Notes: generated by a model from the sequence alone, not told the origin. A DNA stretch of 64,000 nucleotides from Phenylobacterium sp. (GCF_004299445.1 NZ_SCTC01000003.1:186001-250000); one strand, 5' to 3'. Shown: positions 34,592 through 43,146, numbered from the stretch's first letter. Numbers and translations: made by a program.

Positions 34592-35296
34592 ATGAGCAGC
34601 CTCCCCCTGATCGTCGTCGACGACCTGGCCAAGACCTTCGTCCTGCACAACGCCGAGGCCGCGGCGATCCCGGTGTTCAGCGGGCTGCGGCTGGAGGTGC
34701 GCCCCGGCGAGTGCGTGGTGCTGGCGGGCGAGTCCGGCGTCGGCAAGTCCACCCTGATGCGCGCCATCTACGGCAACTACCTGCCCTCAGCCGGCGGCGT
34801 GCGGGTCCTTCACGACGGCGAGTACGTGGACATCACGCGCGCCGCGCCGCACCAGGTGATCGACGTGCGCCGCCGCACTCTGGGTTATGTCAGCCAGTTC
34901 CTGCGGGTGATCCCGCGGATCTCCACCCTGCAGCTGGTGACCGAGCCCCTGCTGGAGAACGGCGTCGATCCAGCCGAGGCGCAGGAGCGGGCCGAACGGC
35001 TGCTGACATCCCTGCGCCTGCCCCGCGCCCACTGGGACCTGCCGCCGGCGACCTTCTCGGGCGGGGAGCAGCAACGGGTGAACATCGCCCGCAGCTTCAT
35101 CCGCAACTATCCCGTCCTGCTGCTGGACGAGCCAACGGCGTCGCTCGACGCCGAGAACCGCGCCATCGTGGTCAACCTGATCCGCGAGGCCCTTGCCGGC
35201 GGCGCGGCGATGATCGGCATCTTCCACGACCACGACGTGCGCGATGCGGTGGCGACGCGGCTGTTCTCGGTCACCGACTTCAAGGCGGCGGCGTGA
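34592..35296 (+). CDS. phnL: C-P lyase ABC protein PhnL
   Basis: A 234-aa ABC-type ATPase paired with PhnK. Walker A is GESGVGKST near 46, the C-loop FSGGEQQRVNIARS near 155 and Walker B VLLLDEPTASLD. The PhnL marker YVSQFLRVIPRISTLQLVTEPLLE is present. The start is the ATG at 34592; the frame stays open upstream only as a shadow of phnK. The stop overlaps the phnM start (TGATG). Confidence 0.93.
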   Translation: MSSLPLIVVDDLAKTFVLHNAEAAAIPVFSGLRLEVRPGECVVLAGESGVGKSTLMRAIYGNYLPSAGGVRVLHDGEYVDITRAAPHQVIDVRRRTLGYVSQFLRVIPRISTLQLVTEPLLENGVDPAEAQERAERLLTSLRLPRAHWDLPPATFSGGEQQRVNIARSFIRNYPVLLLDEPTASLDAENRAIVVNLIREALAGGAAMIGIFHDHDVRDAVATRLFSVTDFKAAA

Positions 35297-36435
35297 TGGA
35301 GAGGCGGATCTTCTCCGAGCACGTCGTCACGCCCGAAGGCCTGTTTCGCGCCGAGGTCACAGTGCGCGACGGGGCCATCCTGGCCATCGAGCCGGCCAGG
35401 TCCGCATCGGTGGGCGTCGAGGACTGGGGCGCCGACTGGCTGGTCCCCGGCCTGGTCGACATCCACACCGACAACCTGGAGCGCCACTACCAGCCGCGCC
35501 CGGGCGCGCTGTGGGATGCCTATGGCGCCGCGCTGGCCCACGACGGCCAGTGCGCTTCGGCCGGGATCACCACGGTCCTGGATTCGCTCAGCCTGCACGG
35601 CATGAAGGACGGCCTGGACCGCAAGGCCTCGCTGGGCCCGATGATCGCGGCGATGGACCAGGCGACCGCAGACGTCGCCCTGCGCGCCGAGCACCTGCTG
35701 CATCTGCGCTGCGAAGTCACCAACCCCGAGCTCCTGGACCTGCTGGAGCCTCATGCCGACCACGCGCGCCTGCGGCTGCTGTCGGTGATGGACCACACGC
35801 CGGGCCAGCGGCAGACGACCGATGTGGCGGGCCTGCGCACGCGCCTCTTGGCCGGCGGCCACTCCGAGAAAGAGGCCCAGGAGTTCCTGGTCCAGCAGCA
35901 CCAGGGCCGCGATCCCTCGGTCGCCCATGACAACCGCCGCAGCGTCGTCGCTATCGCGCGCGAGTTCGGCGTGCCGCTCTGCGCCCATGACGACGCCACC
36001 GTCGCCCATGTGGACGAGGCTCATGCCGACGGCTGCGTCATCGCCGAGTTCCCGGTGACCCTCGAGGCGGCGCGGGCCTCGCGCGACTACGGCATGATGA
36101 TCTGTATGGGCGGCCCCAACTTCGTGCGCGGCTCGTCGCATTCGGGCAATCTGTCGGCCCGCGTCTGCGCCGAGGAAGACATGCTCGACATCCTGGCTTC
36201 CGACTATGTGCCGCTGTCGATGCTGCGCTCGGCATTCATGCTGATCGACCGCTTCGGCTGGGCGCCGGAAAAGGCGCTGGCGACCGTCGCCGTAAACCCG
36301 GCCCGTTCGGTTGGTCTGACCGATCGCGGCGAGATCGCGCCCGGCCAGCGCGCCGACCTGATCCGCGTCCGCCGCGGCGCCGATGGCTGGCCCGTCCCGG
36401 GCGAGGTCTGGCGCGAGGGCCTGCGGGTCGCATGA
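35296..36435 (+). CDS. phnM: Ribose 1-methylphosphonate 5-triphosphate diphosphatase PhnM, copy 2
   Basis: A 379-aa amidohydrolase-fold enzyme that removes pyrophosphate from the PhnGHI product to give the PhnJ substrate. Its motifs are VPGLVDIHTDNLERHYQPRPG, LSVMDHTPGQRQ, CAHDDATVAHVDEAHADG and GGPNFVRGSSHSGNLSA. It is in the canonical place after phnL and is coupled to it, so it is the housekeeping copy; the other copy is at 28641-29807. The ATG at 35296 is fixed by the TGATG junction. Confidence 0.94.
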   Translation: MERRIFSEHVVTPEGLFRAEVTVRDGAILAIEPARSASVGVEDWGADWLVPGLVDIHTDNLERHYQPRPGALWDAYGAALAHDGQCASAGITTVLDSLSLHGMKDGLDRKASLGPMIAAMDQATADVALRAEHLLHLRCEVTNPELLDLLEPHADHARLRLLSVMDHTPGQRQTTDVAGLRTRLLAGGHSEKEAQEFLVQQHQGRDPSVAHDNRRSVVAIAREFGVPLCAHDDATVAHVDEAHADGCVIAEFPVTLEAARASRDYGMMICMGGPNFVRGSSHSGNLSARVCAEEDMLDILASDYVPLSMLRSAFMLIDRFGWAPEKALATVAVNPARSVGLTDRGEIAPGQRADLIRVRRGADGWPVPGEVWREGLRVA

Positions 36436-37133
36436 CGGCGCGCTACGCCATCTACTACGCCCCACCCGAGGTCTCCGCACTCTGGCGCAAGGCCTCGGCC
36501 TGGCTGGGCCGCGACGCTTTCACGGGCAAGGACGCCGCGCGCCCGGTCATCCCGGGGCTCGACGGCCTAGACGTGGGCGCCCTCACCGCCGACCCTCGCC
36601 ATTACGGCTTCCACGCGACACTGAAGGCCCCGTTCGAACTGGCCGAGGGCAAGACCGAGTCCGAGCTGCTCGCGGCGGCGGCCGACTTCGCCGCCGGGCT
36701 GGCGCCATTCGAGGCCGCCATCGCCCCGGCCGCGCTGGGCCGATTCCTGGCGTTCCGGTTGCTGGATGGCGACGCGGATATGGTCACCCTGCACGCGGCC
36801 TGCGTGCGCGGCTTTGAGACCTTCCGCGCGCCGCTGGGCGACGCCGACCTGGCCCGACGCCGCAAAGCGAACCTTACCCCGGAGCAAGACGAGCGCCTCG
36901 TCAGTTGGGGCTATCCCTATGTCTTCGAGGACTTCCGCTTCCACATGACCCTGACCGGCGCGATCCGCGACGACGCCCTTCGAGAGCGCGTGCTGGCGGC
37001 GCTTCAGGAACACTTCGCGGCCGAGAGCGGTCCGCATCGCTTCGACGCCGTCGCCGTGTTCCGCCAGACGGATCGCCAAGCGCCCTTCGACATCCTCGCC
37101 CGCTGCACGCTTCGGGCGTCTGTCGCCGCCTAA
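36432..37133 (+). CDS. DUF1045 protein of phn operon, 2H phosphoesterase-like
   Basis: A 233-aa protein of the family often annotated as 'putative phosphonate metabolism protein'. Two HxT motifs are visible, YGFHATLKAPF near residue 57 and FRFHMTLTG near 171. This is the paired signature of 2H phosphoesterases, which open cyclic phosphodiesters. ATG overlaps the phnM stop (ATGA). No PhnP is encoded nearby, so this protein is a good candidate to hydrolyse the cyclic ribose phosphate made by PhnJ. The family is clear from sequence; that role is an inference. Confidence 0.82.
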   Translation: MTARYAIYYAPPEVSALWRKASAWLGRDAFTGKDAARPVIPGLDGLDVGALTADPRHYGFHATLKAPFELAEGKTESELLAAAADFAAGLAPFEAAIAPAALGRFLAFRLLDGDADMVTLHAACVRGFETFRAPLGDADLARRRKANLTPEQDERLVSWGYPYVFEDFRFHMTLTGAIRDDALRERVLAALQEHFAAESGPHRFDAVAVFRQTDRQAPFDILARCTLRASVAA

Positions 37134-37194
37134 ACCTCTCGACGACGCTCCACGGCCTCCGGGAAGAGCGCCGATTGGGCGAGTTTGGGAGCTC

Positions 37195-37809
37195 TCAGGC
37201 CCCGCGGATCGCCGCCACGAGCGCGGCCACGCCCGCTTCTGGCGAGCCGTCGTTCCGGACCTCGACCACGTCATCACCCTGGGTGACGTAGAGATCGGCG
37301 CGGGCCAGCCGGTCCCGGATGCCGGCGGCGTCCTCGCGGCCGCGGGCCGCCAGACGCCGTGCGACGGTGGCGGGGCTGGCCGAGATCGACACCACTCGCA
37401 CGCGCGCGAACCGCGATCGGGCCTCGTCCAGAACGGCCCGCGACACGTTGGCGACGACCGTGCGGCCGGCACAGAGCTCGGCGGCCAGTTCGGCGGGTAG
37501 ACCATAGCCGAAGCCGTGCGCCTCCCAGGCCAGCAGGTATCCGCCCCTGGCCCGCCGGGCCTGAAAGTCGGCCTCGCCGACGTGATCGTGATCCTCGCCG
37601 CCGGCGTCGGCCGCCCGGGTGATCTCGCGCCGGGCGAACAGCACGCTCGCGTCGCCGGCCAACACCGCGCGGGCGCCATCCAGCAGCGTATCCTTGCCGA
37701 CCCCAGATGGGCCGACCACCAGCACCAAAAGGCCGTCAGCTGTGCTTTTCGACGAAGGCGTGGGCGTCGAGGCGGCGGAAGTCTTCGAGGGCTTCAGCGA
37801 GGCGGTCAT
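37195..37809 (-). CDS. phnN: Ribose 1,5-bisphosphate phosphokinase PhnN
   Basis: A guanylate-kinase-like enzyme that makes PRPP from ribose 1,5-bisphosphate, the last step of the C-P lyase route. Walker A is GPSGVGKDT, followed by [29 protein letters not shown] and [12 protein letters not shown], all PhnN features. With the ATG at 37809 it has 204 aa and overlaps the acetyltransferase gene by 74 bp, with a low-complexity Ser/Thr-rich start. A TTG at 37728, just after that gene's stop, would give the short N-terminus usual for PhnN. The start is therefore uncertain. Confidence 0.88.
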   Translation of the reverse strand: MTASLKPSKTSAASTPTPSSKSTADGLLVLVVGPSGVGKDTLLDGARAVLAGDASVLFARREITRAADAGGEDHDHVGEADFQARRARGGYLLAWEAHGFGYGLPAELAAELCAGRTVVANVSRAVLDEARSRFARVRVVSISASPATVARRLAARGREDAAGIRDRLARADLYVTQGDDVVEVRNDGSPEAGVAALVAAIRGA

Positions 37810-38419
37810 GGCTCCAGTCCCACCAGGCGAGCGCCAGCAGGCCGTCCTGCACGGCCTTCGGGAAGCGCTCGCGGATCGGATGCGACGGCACTCCGCCCAC
37901 GATCGTGAACGGGGGCACGTCCTTCGACACCACGGCGCCCGCGCCGACGACCGATCCCGTGCCGACGGTCACGCCCGGCAGCACCGTGGCGCCGTGCCCG
38001 ATCCAGACATCGTGGCCCAGGACCACGCGATGCGAACGCCGCCACTCGAAGAATTCCTGATCGTCGGCCTCGGCGAGGCGGTACGACACCGCACGATAGC
38101 TGAAGTGGTGCTGGGCCGCCTTCCAGGTCGGATGGTTGCCCGGATTGATCCGTGCGTCACGGGCGATCGAGCAGAACTTCCCGATCTCGGCGTAGGTCGC
38201 CGAGGCGTCGTTCACGACGTAGCTGTACGCCCCCATCGTCACTTCCGAGAGGCTGGTGCGGGCGCCCACGCGGGTCCAGGCGCCCAGGACGCAGTCGTGA
38301 ACCGACGCTTCCGGATGGATCACCGGCGCCGCCGGGTCCAGCTCATCGGCGCCGGCCGGCGTGTGGCGCTCGAAATAGCGGTCCCCCGGCTCCAGCGGAC
38401 GTTCGGCCAGGCGCAGCAT
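37736..38419 (-). CDS. Hexapeptide-repeat acetyltransferase of the phn locus
   Basis: A 227-aa left-handed beta-helix transferase. Hexapeptide-like repeats run from about residue 33 ([28 protein letters not shown]) to 165. The catalytic histidine region is INPGNHPTW and the CoA-side motif [33 protein letters not shown]. It matches the phosphonate-locus transferase family rather than true chloramphenicol acetyltransferases. It may acetylate an aminoalkylphosphonate, as PhnO does, but this is not shown. The ATG overlaps the phnC stop by 1 bp. Confidence 0.85.
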   Translation of the reverse strand: MLRLAERPLEPGDRYFERHTPAGADELDPAAPVIHPEASVHDCVLGAWTRVGARTSLSEVTMGAYSYVVNDASATYAEIGKFCSIARDARINPGNHPTWKAAQHHFSYRAVSYRLAEADDQEFFEWRRSHRVVLGHDVWIGHGATVLPGVTVGTGSVVGAGAVVSKDVPPFTIVGGVPSHPIRERFPKAVQDGLLALAWWDWSHDRLAEALEDFRRLDAHAFVEKHS

Positions 38420-39195
38420 CAGGCCGCCTCGACCGCAGGCAGCGGCTCCAGCGTGCGGCCAGCGCGGCGGCCATAGACGCGTTCCAGCACTGCCGGCGTC
38501 AGACCCTGGGGCGGGCCGTCGAAGACGACCGCGCCCTTGGCCATGGCGATCACCCGCGTGCAGTACGTCCGCGCGATCTCCAGGCTATGCAGGTTGACCA
38601 GCACCGGCACGTTCCGCTCGTGGCAGATCCGCTGCAGGGCCTCCATCACCACCTCGGCGTTGACGGGATCCAGCGAGGCGACCGGCTCGTCGGCCAGCAC
38701 GACGTCGGGGTCCTGCAGCATGGCCCGCGCAATGGCCACCCGCTGCTGCTGACCGCCCGAGAGCGTGCCAGCCCGCTGCAGCGCCGCATGCGCCATATCC
38801 AGCGCGTCCAGCTCCAGCACCGCGCGGGCGCGATCCGCGGCCGGGAAGATCTTGAACAGCGTGGGCCCCAGCGGTCGCTCGGCGACCACGCCCACCAGCA
38901 CGTTGGTGACCACGTCCAGCCGCGGGCAGAGGTTGAACTGCTGGAAGATCATCGCGCAGCGGCGCCGCCAACGCCTCAGGTCATCGCCGCGCAGGCGGCT
39001 CACCTCTCGGCTTTCCCAGAGGATCTTGCCTGCGTCGGGCTCGCTAAGTCGGTTGATCATCCGAAGCAGGGTCGACTTGCCGGCGCCGGACCGGCCGATG
39101 ATCCCGACCATCTCGCCGCGGCGGCACGCCAGCGACACGTTGTCGACCGCGACCGTATCGCCGAAGCGCTTGGTCACTCCCTGGAGCTCGAGCAT
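38419..39195 (-). CDS. phnC: Phosphonate ABC transporter ATPase PhnC
   Basis: A 258-aa ATPase of the phosphonate importer. Walker A is GRSGAGKST near 35, the C-loop LSGGQQQRVAIARA near 143 and Walker B VVLADEPVASLDP. RRRCAMIFQQFNLCPRLDVVTNVLVG is typical of PhnC. It lies after the permeases, separated by 99 bp that hold a Pho-box-like repeat, so it may have its own promoter; PhnC is more often the first gene of such operons. Confidence 0.93.
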   Translation of the reverse strand: MLELQGVTKRFGDTVAVDNVSLACRRGEMVGIIGRSGAGKSTLLRMINRLSEPDAGKILWESREVSRLRGDDLRRWRRRCAMIFQQFNLCPRLDVVTNVLVGVVAERPLGPTLFKIFPAADRARAVLELDALDMAHAALQRAGTLSGGQQQRVAIARAMLQDPDVVLADEPVASLDPVNAEVVMEALQRICHERNVPVLVNLHSLEIARTYCTRVIAMAKGAVVFDGPPQGLTPAVLERVYGRRAGRTLEPLPAVEAA

Positions 39196-39234
39196 CGACC
39201 CTCCGCTGCTGTCACGGTGAGAGTAGGCCTCCCA

Positions 39235-39252
39235 GGTGACGCCCCCATGACG
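39235..39252 (-). promoter_or_regulatory. Pho-box-like repeat before phnC
   Basis: The plus strand reads GGTGACGCCCCCATGACG, 15 of 18 bases identical to the element before phnD. Read on the minus strand, CGTCAT and CGTCAC are 11 bp apart, the Pho-box period. It lies 40 bp before the phnC ATG. Confidence 0.5.
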
Positions 39253-39294
39253 TCGCGGGTCGCGGGCAAAGCGACGAGACGCCAGGTTGTCGGG

Positions 39295-40116
39295 TCAGGC
39301 CAGCCGCGCGCGCAGGCGCTGGGAAATCGTGTCCAGAACCGCCACGCACACAACGTAGAGCAGGACGATGAAGGCCACCTCGTCGAACGCGAAGATGCGG
39401 ATCCGCTCTTCCAGTTCGAAGCCGATGCCGCCCGCGCCCACGATGCCCAGCACCGCGGCGTTGCGGAAATTGCTCTCCAGGAAGAAGAGCGTCTGACTGG
39501 CCATCAGAGGCGCCACCTGCGGCAGCAGGCCATAGCGCAGGACCACGGGCGGCGCGGCGCCCGCCGAGCGCAGGCCCTCCAACGGCTTCTCGTCGCAATT
39601 CTCGATCGCCTCGGCATACAGCTTGGCCAGGCCCGGCACGTCCGCGATGGCCAGGGCCAGCACGCCGCCGAACGGTCCCAGGCCGAACGCGGCGACGAAG
39701 ATCAGCGCCCACACCAGCGCCGGCACGCCCCGGAACATGTCCAGCACCCGGCGGAAGCCGAAATGCAGCAGCGGCTGGGGCACAACTGACTTCGCACCGA
39801 AGACCCCCAACGGCAGTGCGGCGACGGCCGCCAGCACGGTGCCCGCGAACGCCATGGCGAAGGTCTCGCCCAGCGCTCGGACGATACGCACCAGCTCGCC
39901 GCCAGCGTTGGGCGGGATCATCGCCCGCAGGAACGTGGCCAGCTTGCCCGAGCCAGCCGCCAGCGCGGTCGGCGTGACGCCGACGTCGACCGCCATCGCA
40001 ATCAGCGCGGCAAGGGCCAGAGCGCCGATCAGGCCGCGCAGCACCCGATCGCGCCAGCTGGGGCGGACGGCCCGGGGCGACAGCTCCAGCGCCTGATCCA
40101 TGTCGGCCGGCGTCAT
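39295..40116 (-). CDS. phnE: Phosphonate ABC transporter permease, second
   Basis: A 273-aa PhnE-type permease with about six membrane helices. The family segment is MFRGVPALVWALIFVAAFGLGPFGGVLALA, and the EAA-like loop with the ATPase contact is GLRSAGAAPPVVLRYGLLPQV, followed by ESNFRNAAVLGIVGAGGIGFEL. It starts at the ATG at 40116, overlapping the first permease by 4 bp (ATGA); an upstream open frame is a shadow. It likely forms a heterodimer with the first permease. Confidence 0.92.
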   Translation of the reverse strand: MTPADMDQALELSPRAVRPSWRDRVLRGLIGALALAALIAMAVDVGVTPTALAAGSGKLATFLRAMIPPNAGGELVRIVRALGETFAMAFAGTVLAAVAALPLGVFGAKSVVPQPLLHFGFRRVLDMFRGVPALVWALIFVAAFGLGPFGGVLALAIADVPGLAKLYAEAIENCDEKPLEGLRSAGAAPPVVLRYGLLPQVAPLMASQTLFFLESNFRNAAVLGIVGAGGIGFELEERIRIFAFDEVAFIVLLYVVCVAVLDTISQRLRARLA

Positions 40117-40994
40117 CGCTTGGCTCCCAGGCCAATGAGGCGGTGGCGAATCTGCTCGGATCCGATGTCGATCAGGAAGATCATCGCCACGATCAGCAGC
40201 AGGATCGCCAGGTAGGTGTCGAACTCGGTGTAGGTGATCGCCCGCTGCAGCTCGACCCCGATGCCCCCGGCGCCCACGATGCCCAGGGCGGCGGCGGCGG
40301 CCACGTTCCCTTCCAGGCGCAGCAGCGCGTAAGATGCGTAGTTTGGCAGCACCTGGGGCAGCACGCCGTAGCGGATCTTCCGGGCCAGCCCCGCGCCGCT
40401 GGCCTCCAACGCCTCCAGCGGTCGTGGGTCGACTTCCTCGTTGACCTCGGCGAACAGCTTGCCCAGCGAGCCGAAGGTCGAGAGCGCCAGCGTGATCACG
40501 CCCGCCAGAGGCCCCACGCCGAATGCGGCCACCAGGATCAGCGCAACGATAAGATCGGGCAGCGTCCGGATCAGCTCCAGGGTCCGGCGCACCACGAACC
40601 GGACAGGCGCCAGCGGCATCAGGTTGCGCGCGCAGGCAAAGCCCGCGAAGCACGCCGCCGCTGCGCCGGCCGTGGTGGCGATCAACGCCATCTCTACGGT
40701 CTGCCACCCTGTCCGCAGCCAAAGAGGCAGGTCGTAGTACCACCATGCCAGCGACCCGCGCGCTTGCCGGTCCTCCAGCAGGGCCTCGGCCTTGAGGTCA
40801 GGAACCATGCGGGCCAGGAACTCGCCGATGCGGCCCAGCGGGTCGCCGCCGATGTCGGCCGAGAAGAACTCGCTCCGCTGGAACGCGAGCGCGAGCAGCG
40901 CCGAAAACGCCAGCAACCCGATCAGCGCCTCGGCGCGGCGCCGGCGCAGAACGCGCCGACGCTCCTGTTCGAAAACCTCGACGGCCGCGGTCAC
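40113..40994 (-). CDS. phnE: Phosphonate ABC transporter permease, first
   Basis: A 293-aa PhnE-type permease with a short charged N-terminus, an N-terminal helix and further helices from about residue 95. The conserved region LIRTLPDLIVALILVAAFGVGPLAGVITLA and the loop ALEASGAGLARKIRYGVLPQVLPNYASYALLRLEGNVAAAAALGIVGAGGIG match the second permease, so the two are paralogues. It overlaps the second binding-protein gene by 4 bp. Confidence 0.92.
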   Translation of the reverse strand: MTAAVEVFEQERRRVLRRRRAEALIGLLAFSALLALAFQRSEFFSADIGGDPLGRIGEFLARMVPDLKAEALLEDRQARGSLAWWYYDLPLWLRTGWQTVEMALIATTAGAAAACFAGFACARNLMPLAPVRFVVRRTLELIRTLPDLIVALILVAAFGVGPLAGVITLALSTFGSLGKLFAEVNEEVDPRPLEALEASGAGLARKIRYGVLPQVLPNYASYALLRLEGNVAAAAALGIVGAGGIGVELQRAITYTEFDTYLAILLLIVAMIFLIDIGSEQIRHRLIGLGAKR

Positions 40995-41836
40995 TTGAGC
41001 GTCGCCAGGATCAGCGCATCGGCCTCCGCCGGCTGGAACTCGGCGGCGTCCTTTGCCCGCAGAGTCGCGAACGCAAAGGCCGCCGGCGCCTCCAGGTGCA
41101 TCGGCATATGAAGGCCGATCAGGCGATAGCGCAGCTCGTCCGGGATATCGCGACGCACGACAAGCGCCTCCGCAGCGCGGGGGCGGGCCTTCAGCACGAT
41201 GCGCAGATCGGCGCAGGGGTTCGGAACTTTGGGCGAGACCATCCGGCAGACCCGCTGCCAGGCCGCCGCATGGACGGCCACGGCGTCGACCCGGCCCGCC
41301 CGCAGTTCGGCGATGGCCTGGTCGCCGTCGACGTCGATCTTCGCGCTATAGCTGGCCGGAGGCAGACCGCGCTCGGCCAGCACGGTCTGGGGTGTGGCCA
41401 GGCCCGCCGGGGAACGTCCGCCGAAACCGATGCTCAGCCCCTTCAGCGCGACAGCGTCGCGGGCCGTATTCGCCGCGCGCACAGCCACGACCACCGCGAT
41501 CCGGTTGGACTCGCGGGCGCCGCGGACGGTCAGGATCGCGCGGGTCTGGGCGCGGACGGGCGCGAACGCCGCAGGGTCAAGCCACGCCATGTCGGCCTCG
41601 CCGCGCGCCAGGCCGGCGGCGGCGTCAGCCACGCCGGCGTAGCCGCACTTCAGCACCGGGCGGGCGAGCCGCTTGCTCAGCAGGTCGTAGTAGGCCCGTT
41701 CGCCGACCGCGGCGTCGCCGCCCAGCGGCGCGCAGGCGGCCTTGGCGCCCGTGACGGCGATACGGAACGGCTCGGCGCGAGCCCCCACGGCGGTGAAGAC
41801 GACGGCCACGGCCAGTGCGAGCGCGGCGAGCCTCAC
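40991..41836 (-). CDS. PhnD-like phosphate/phosphonate-binding periplasmic protein, second
   Basis: A 281-aa periplasmic binding protein. Start is the GTG at 41836 overlapping the phnD stop (GTGA); it gives the signal peptide RLAALALAVAVVFTAVGARA. PhnD-type features are YYDLLSKRLARPV, the ADMAWLDPAAFAPV segment and GLSIGFGGRSPAGLATP. It is more divergent than the first binding protein and has cysteine pairs in the mature part. It may widen the range of the transporter, for example to phosphite or aminoalkylphosphonates; that is a guess. Confidence 0.82.
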   Translation of the reverse strand: MRLAALALAVAVVFTAVGARAEPFRIAVTGAKAACAPLGGDAAVGERAYYDLLSKRLARPVLKCGYAGVADAAAGLARGEADMAWLDPAAFAPVRAQTRAILTVRGARESNRIAVVVAVRAANTARDAVALKGLSIGFGGRSPAGLATPQTVLAERGLPPASYSAKIDVDGDQAIAELRAGRVDAVAVHAAAWQRVCRMVSPKVPNPCADLRIVLKARPRAAEALVVRRDIPDELRYRLIGLHMPMHLEAPAAFAFATLRAKDAAEFQPAEADALILATLK

Positions 41837-42786
41837 GGCCGACCTCCGCCACGCCGCTGGGCCAGCTCTTCGCGGCGCAGGTCGATGATCTCCTGGTAGT
41901 GCCGGCGATCGACCGCTGTGTAGGCCGAACCGTCCAGCTGACCGATCTCGGTCCACAGCGCGGGCTCGTCGTAGGGCAGCGCCGCCATGGCGCCGCGGAC
42001 CAGGTCGATCAGCGCCTGTGGTCGGTCGGTGCGGGCGACCAGCGCCTCGCTGGGGATGGGCCCCGCCGTCCAGACGATCCGGAAATCATCGATATCCACC
42101 AGGCCTTCGCGCGCCAGGGTGCGCAATGGTCCGCGGGTGAACCCGGTCTCAGGGGTGCCGCCGCTGGCCTGGAGGATCGCCGCATCGAACTGGCCGTTCG
42201 CCAGGGCCATCACCGCCTGGGTATGGCCGCCTGCGAAGCTGGTCTTTCCGAAGAACGTGTCCGGGTCGATGCCCTGCTTCCGCAGCGCGGCGCGCGGATA
42301 GAGATATCCGGAAGTGGAGTTGTAGTCGACGTAGCCCAGGCTATGGCCCTTCATGTCGGCCAGCGATTTCATCGGACTGGCGGCGCGGACGACCAGCGCC
42401 GAGTAATAGCCGGTCTCGCCCTCGGCCTGGCGCGGGGTCAGCAGCGGGGCGACCTTGTCGCCCACCTGGGCGTCGACGTTGGCGTAGCCGCCGCCAGCGA
42501 TATTCGCGAAGTCCACCTGCCCCGACGAAATCGCCTGGATGACGCCGTTGTAGTCCGAGGACTCATACAGACGCACCGGCATGCCCAACGCCTTGGACAG
42601 GTGCTCACGGTAGACTTCGCGGCGACGGACCAGCTGCGGGTCGTCGTTGTTGCCGCTGATAGCCATCTTCACTTCCTTGATCTCGCCGCGCCAGTCGGCG
42701 GAGGCGCTGGGCGCGCGCTCGCCGCACCCCGCCAGCGCCAGCAGCCCCGCGACGAGCAAGCCCGCCCGCCATGCCGATCGTGCCAT
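41833..42786 (-). CDS. phnD: Phosphonate-binding lipoprotein PhnD
   Basis: A 317-aa binding protein with a lipoprotein signal (MARSAWRAGLLVAGLLALAGC; lipidated Cys at 21). The family order is KMAISGNNDDPQLVRRREVYREHLSKALGMPV, SSDYNGVIQAISSGQVDFANIAGGGYANVD, KGHSLGYVDYNSTSGYLYPRAALRKQGIDP and TSFAGGHTQAVMALANGQFDA, all PhnD-type. The ATG at 42786 is chosen because it gives the lipobox. It is the first gene of the transporter operon, with a Pho-box-like repeat 71 bp upstream. Confidence 0.93.
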   Translation of the reverse strand: MARSAWRAGLLVAGLLALAGCGERAPSASADWRGEIKEVKMAISGNNDDPQLVRRREVYREHLSKALGMPVRLYESSDYNGVIQAISSGQVDFANIAGGGYANVDAQVGDKVAPLLTPRQAEGETGYYSALVVRAASPMKSLADMKGHSLGYVDYNSTSGYLYPRAALRKQGIDPDTFFGKTSFAGGHTQAVMALANGQFDAAILQASGGTPETGFTRGPLRTLAREGLVDIDDFRIVWTAGPIPSEALVARTDRPQALIDLVRGAMAALPYDEPALWTEIGQLDGSAYTAVDRRHYQEIIDLRREELAQRRGGGRP

Positions 42787-42856
42787 GCCCTCACCATGCT
42801 GCCGCCGGCGCCGCCGCCCGCGTCGCGGCATGAATCCCCGGCGCGCGTGTCGGCTC

Positions 42857-42874
42857 GGTGACGCCTGAATGACG
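42857..42874 (-). promoter_or_regulatory. Pho-box-like repeat before phnD
   Basis: Plus strand GGTGACGCCTGAATGACG. On the minus strand it reads CGTCATTCAGGCGTCACC, with GTCA cores exactly 11 bp apart as in PhoB boxes. It shares 15 of 18 bases with the element before phnC. Confidence 0.52.
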
Positions 42875-43070
42875 ATTGGATGCGCGTTGGGCCGCTTGTC
42901 GGCCGCGTTGATCAGTATCCCGACCTGGGTCCCGCCCGATGGTCTCGCGCTCCCGCGCGCGAGGCCAGGCGTCGAGGTCACGCCCGAAGGCGGGCGGTTA
43001 ACGAAGCCGGTTGCGGAAGACCTTCGCGGGCGGCGGTCGCCGGGGAACGCGTGACGGTCGTGACTGCTGC

Positions 43071-43146
43071 TGGTGGGCCCGGCAGGACTCGAACCTGCAA
43101 CCAGACCGTTATGAGCGGTCGGCTCTAACCATTGAGCTACAGGCCC
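43071..43146 (-). tRNA. tRNA(CAU), probably tRNA-Ile2
   Basis: A 76-nt tRNA with encoded CCA. All stems pair: acceptor GGGCCTG/CGGGCCC with one G-U, D stem GCTC/GAGC, anticodon stem GACCG/CGGTC and T stem GCAGG/CCTGC. The anticodon loop CTCATAA gives CAU. The short D loop AATGGTTA resembles the isoleucine-2 (lysidine-modified) tRNA more than elongator methionine tRNA, so Ile2 is preferred; initiator features are absent. Confidence 0.93.

Noticed and set aside
34711..36435. 574-aa open frame as an extended PhnM
   Set aside because: The first 195 codons are an out-of-frame reading of phnL. The TGATG junction at 35294-35298 gives a 379-aa PhnM of normal length.
43071..43146. tRNA as attachment site of a genomic island carrying the phn or galactose genes
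   Set aside because: The tRNA 3' end faces the phn locus, but I found no integrase gene and no second copy of the tRNA 3' end in the window. The cluster genes also match their surroundings in base composition.
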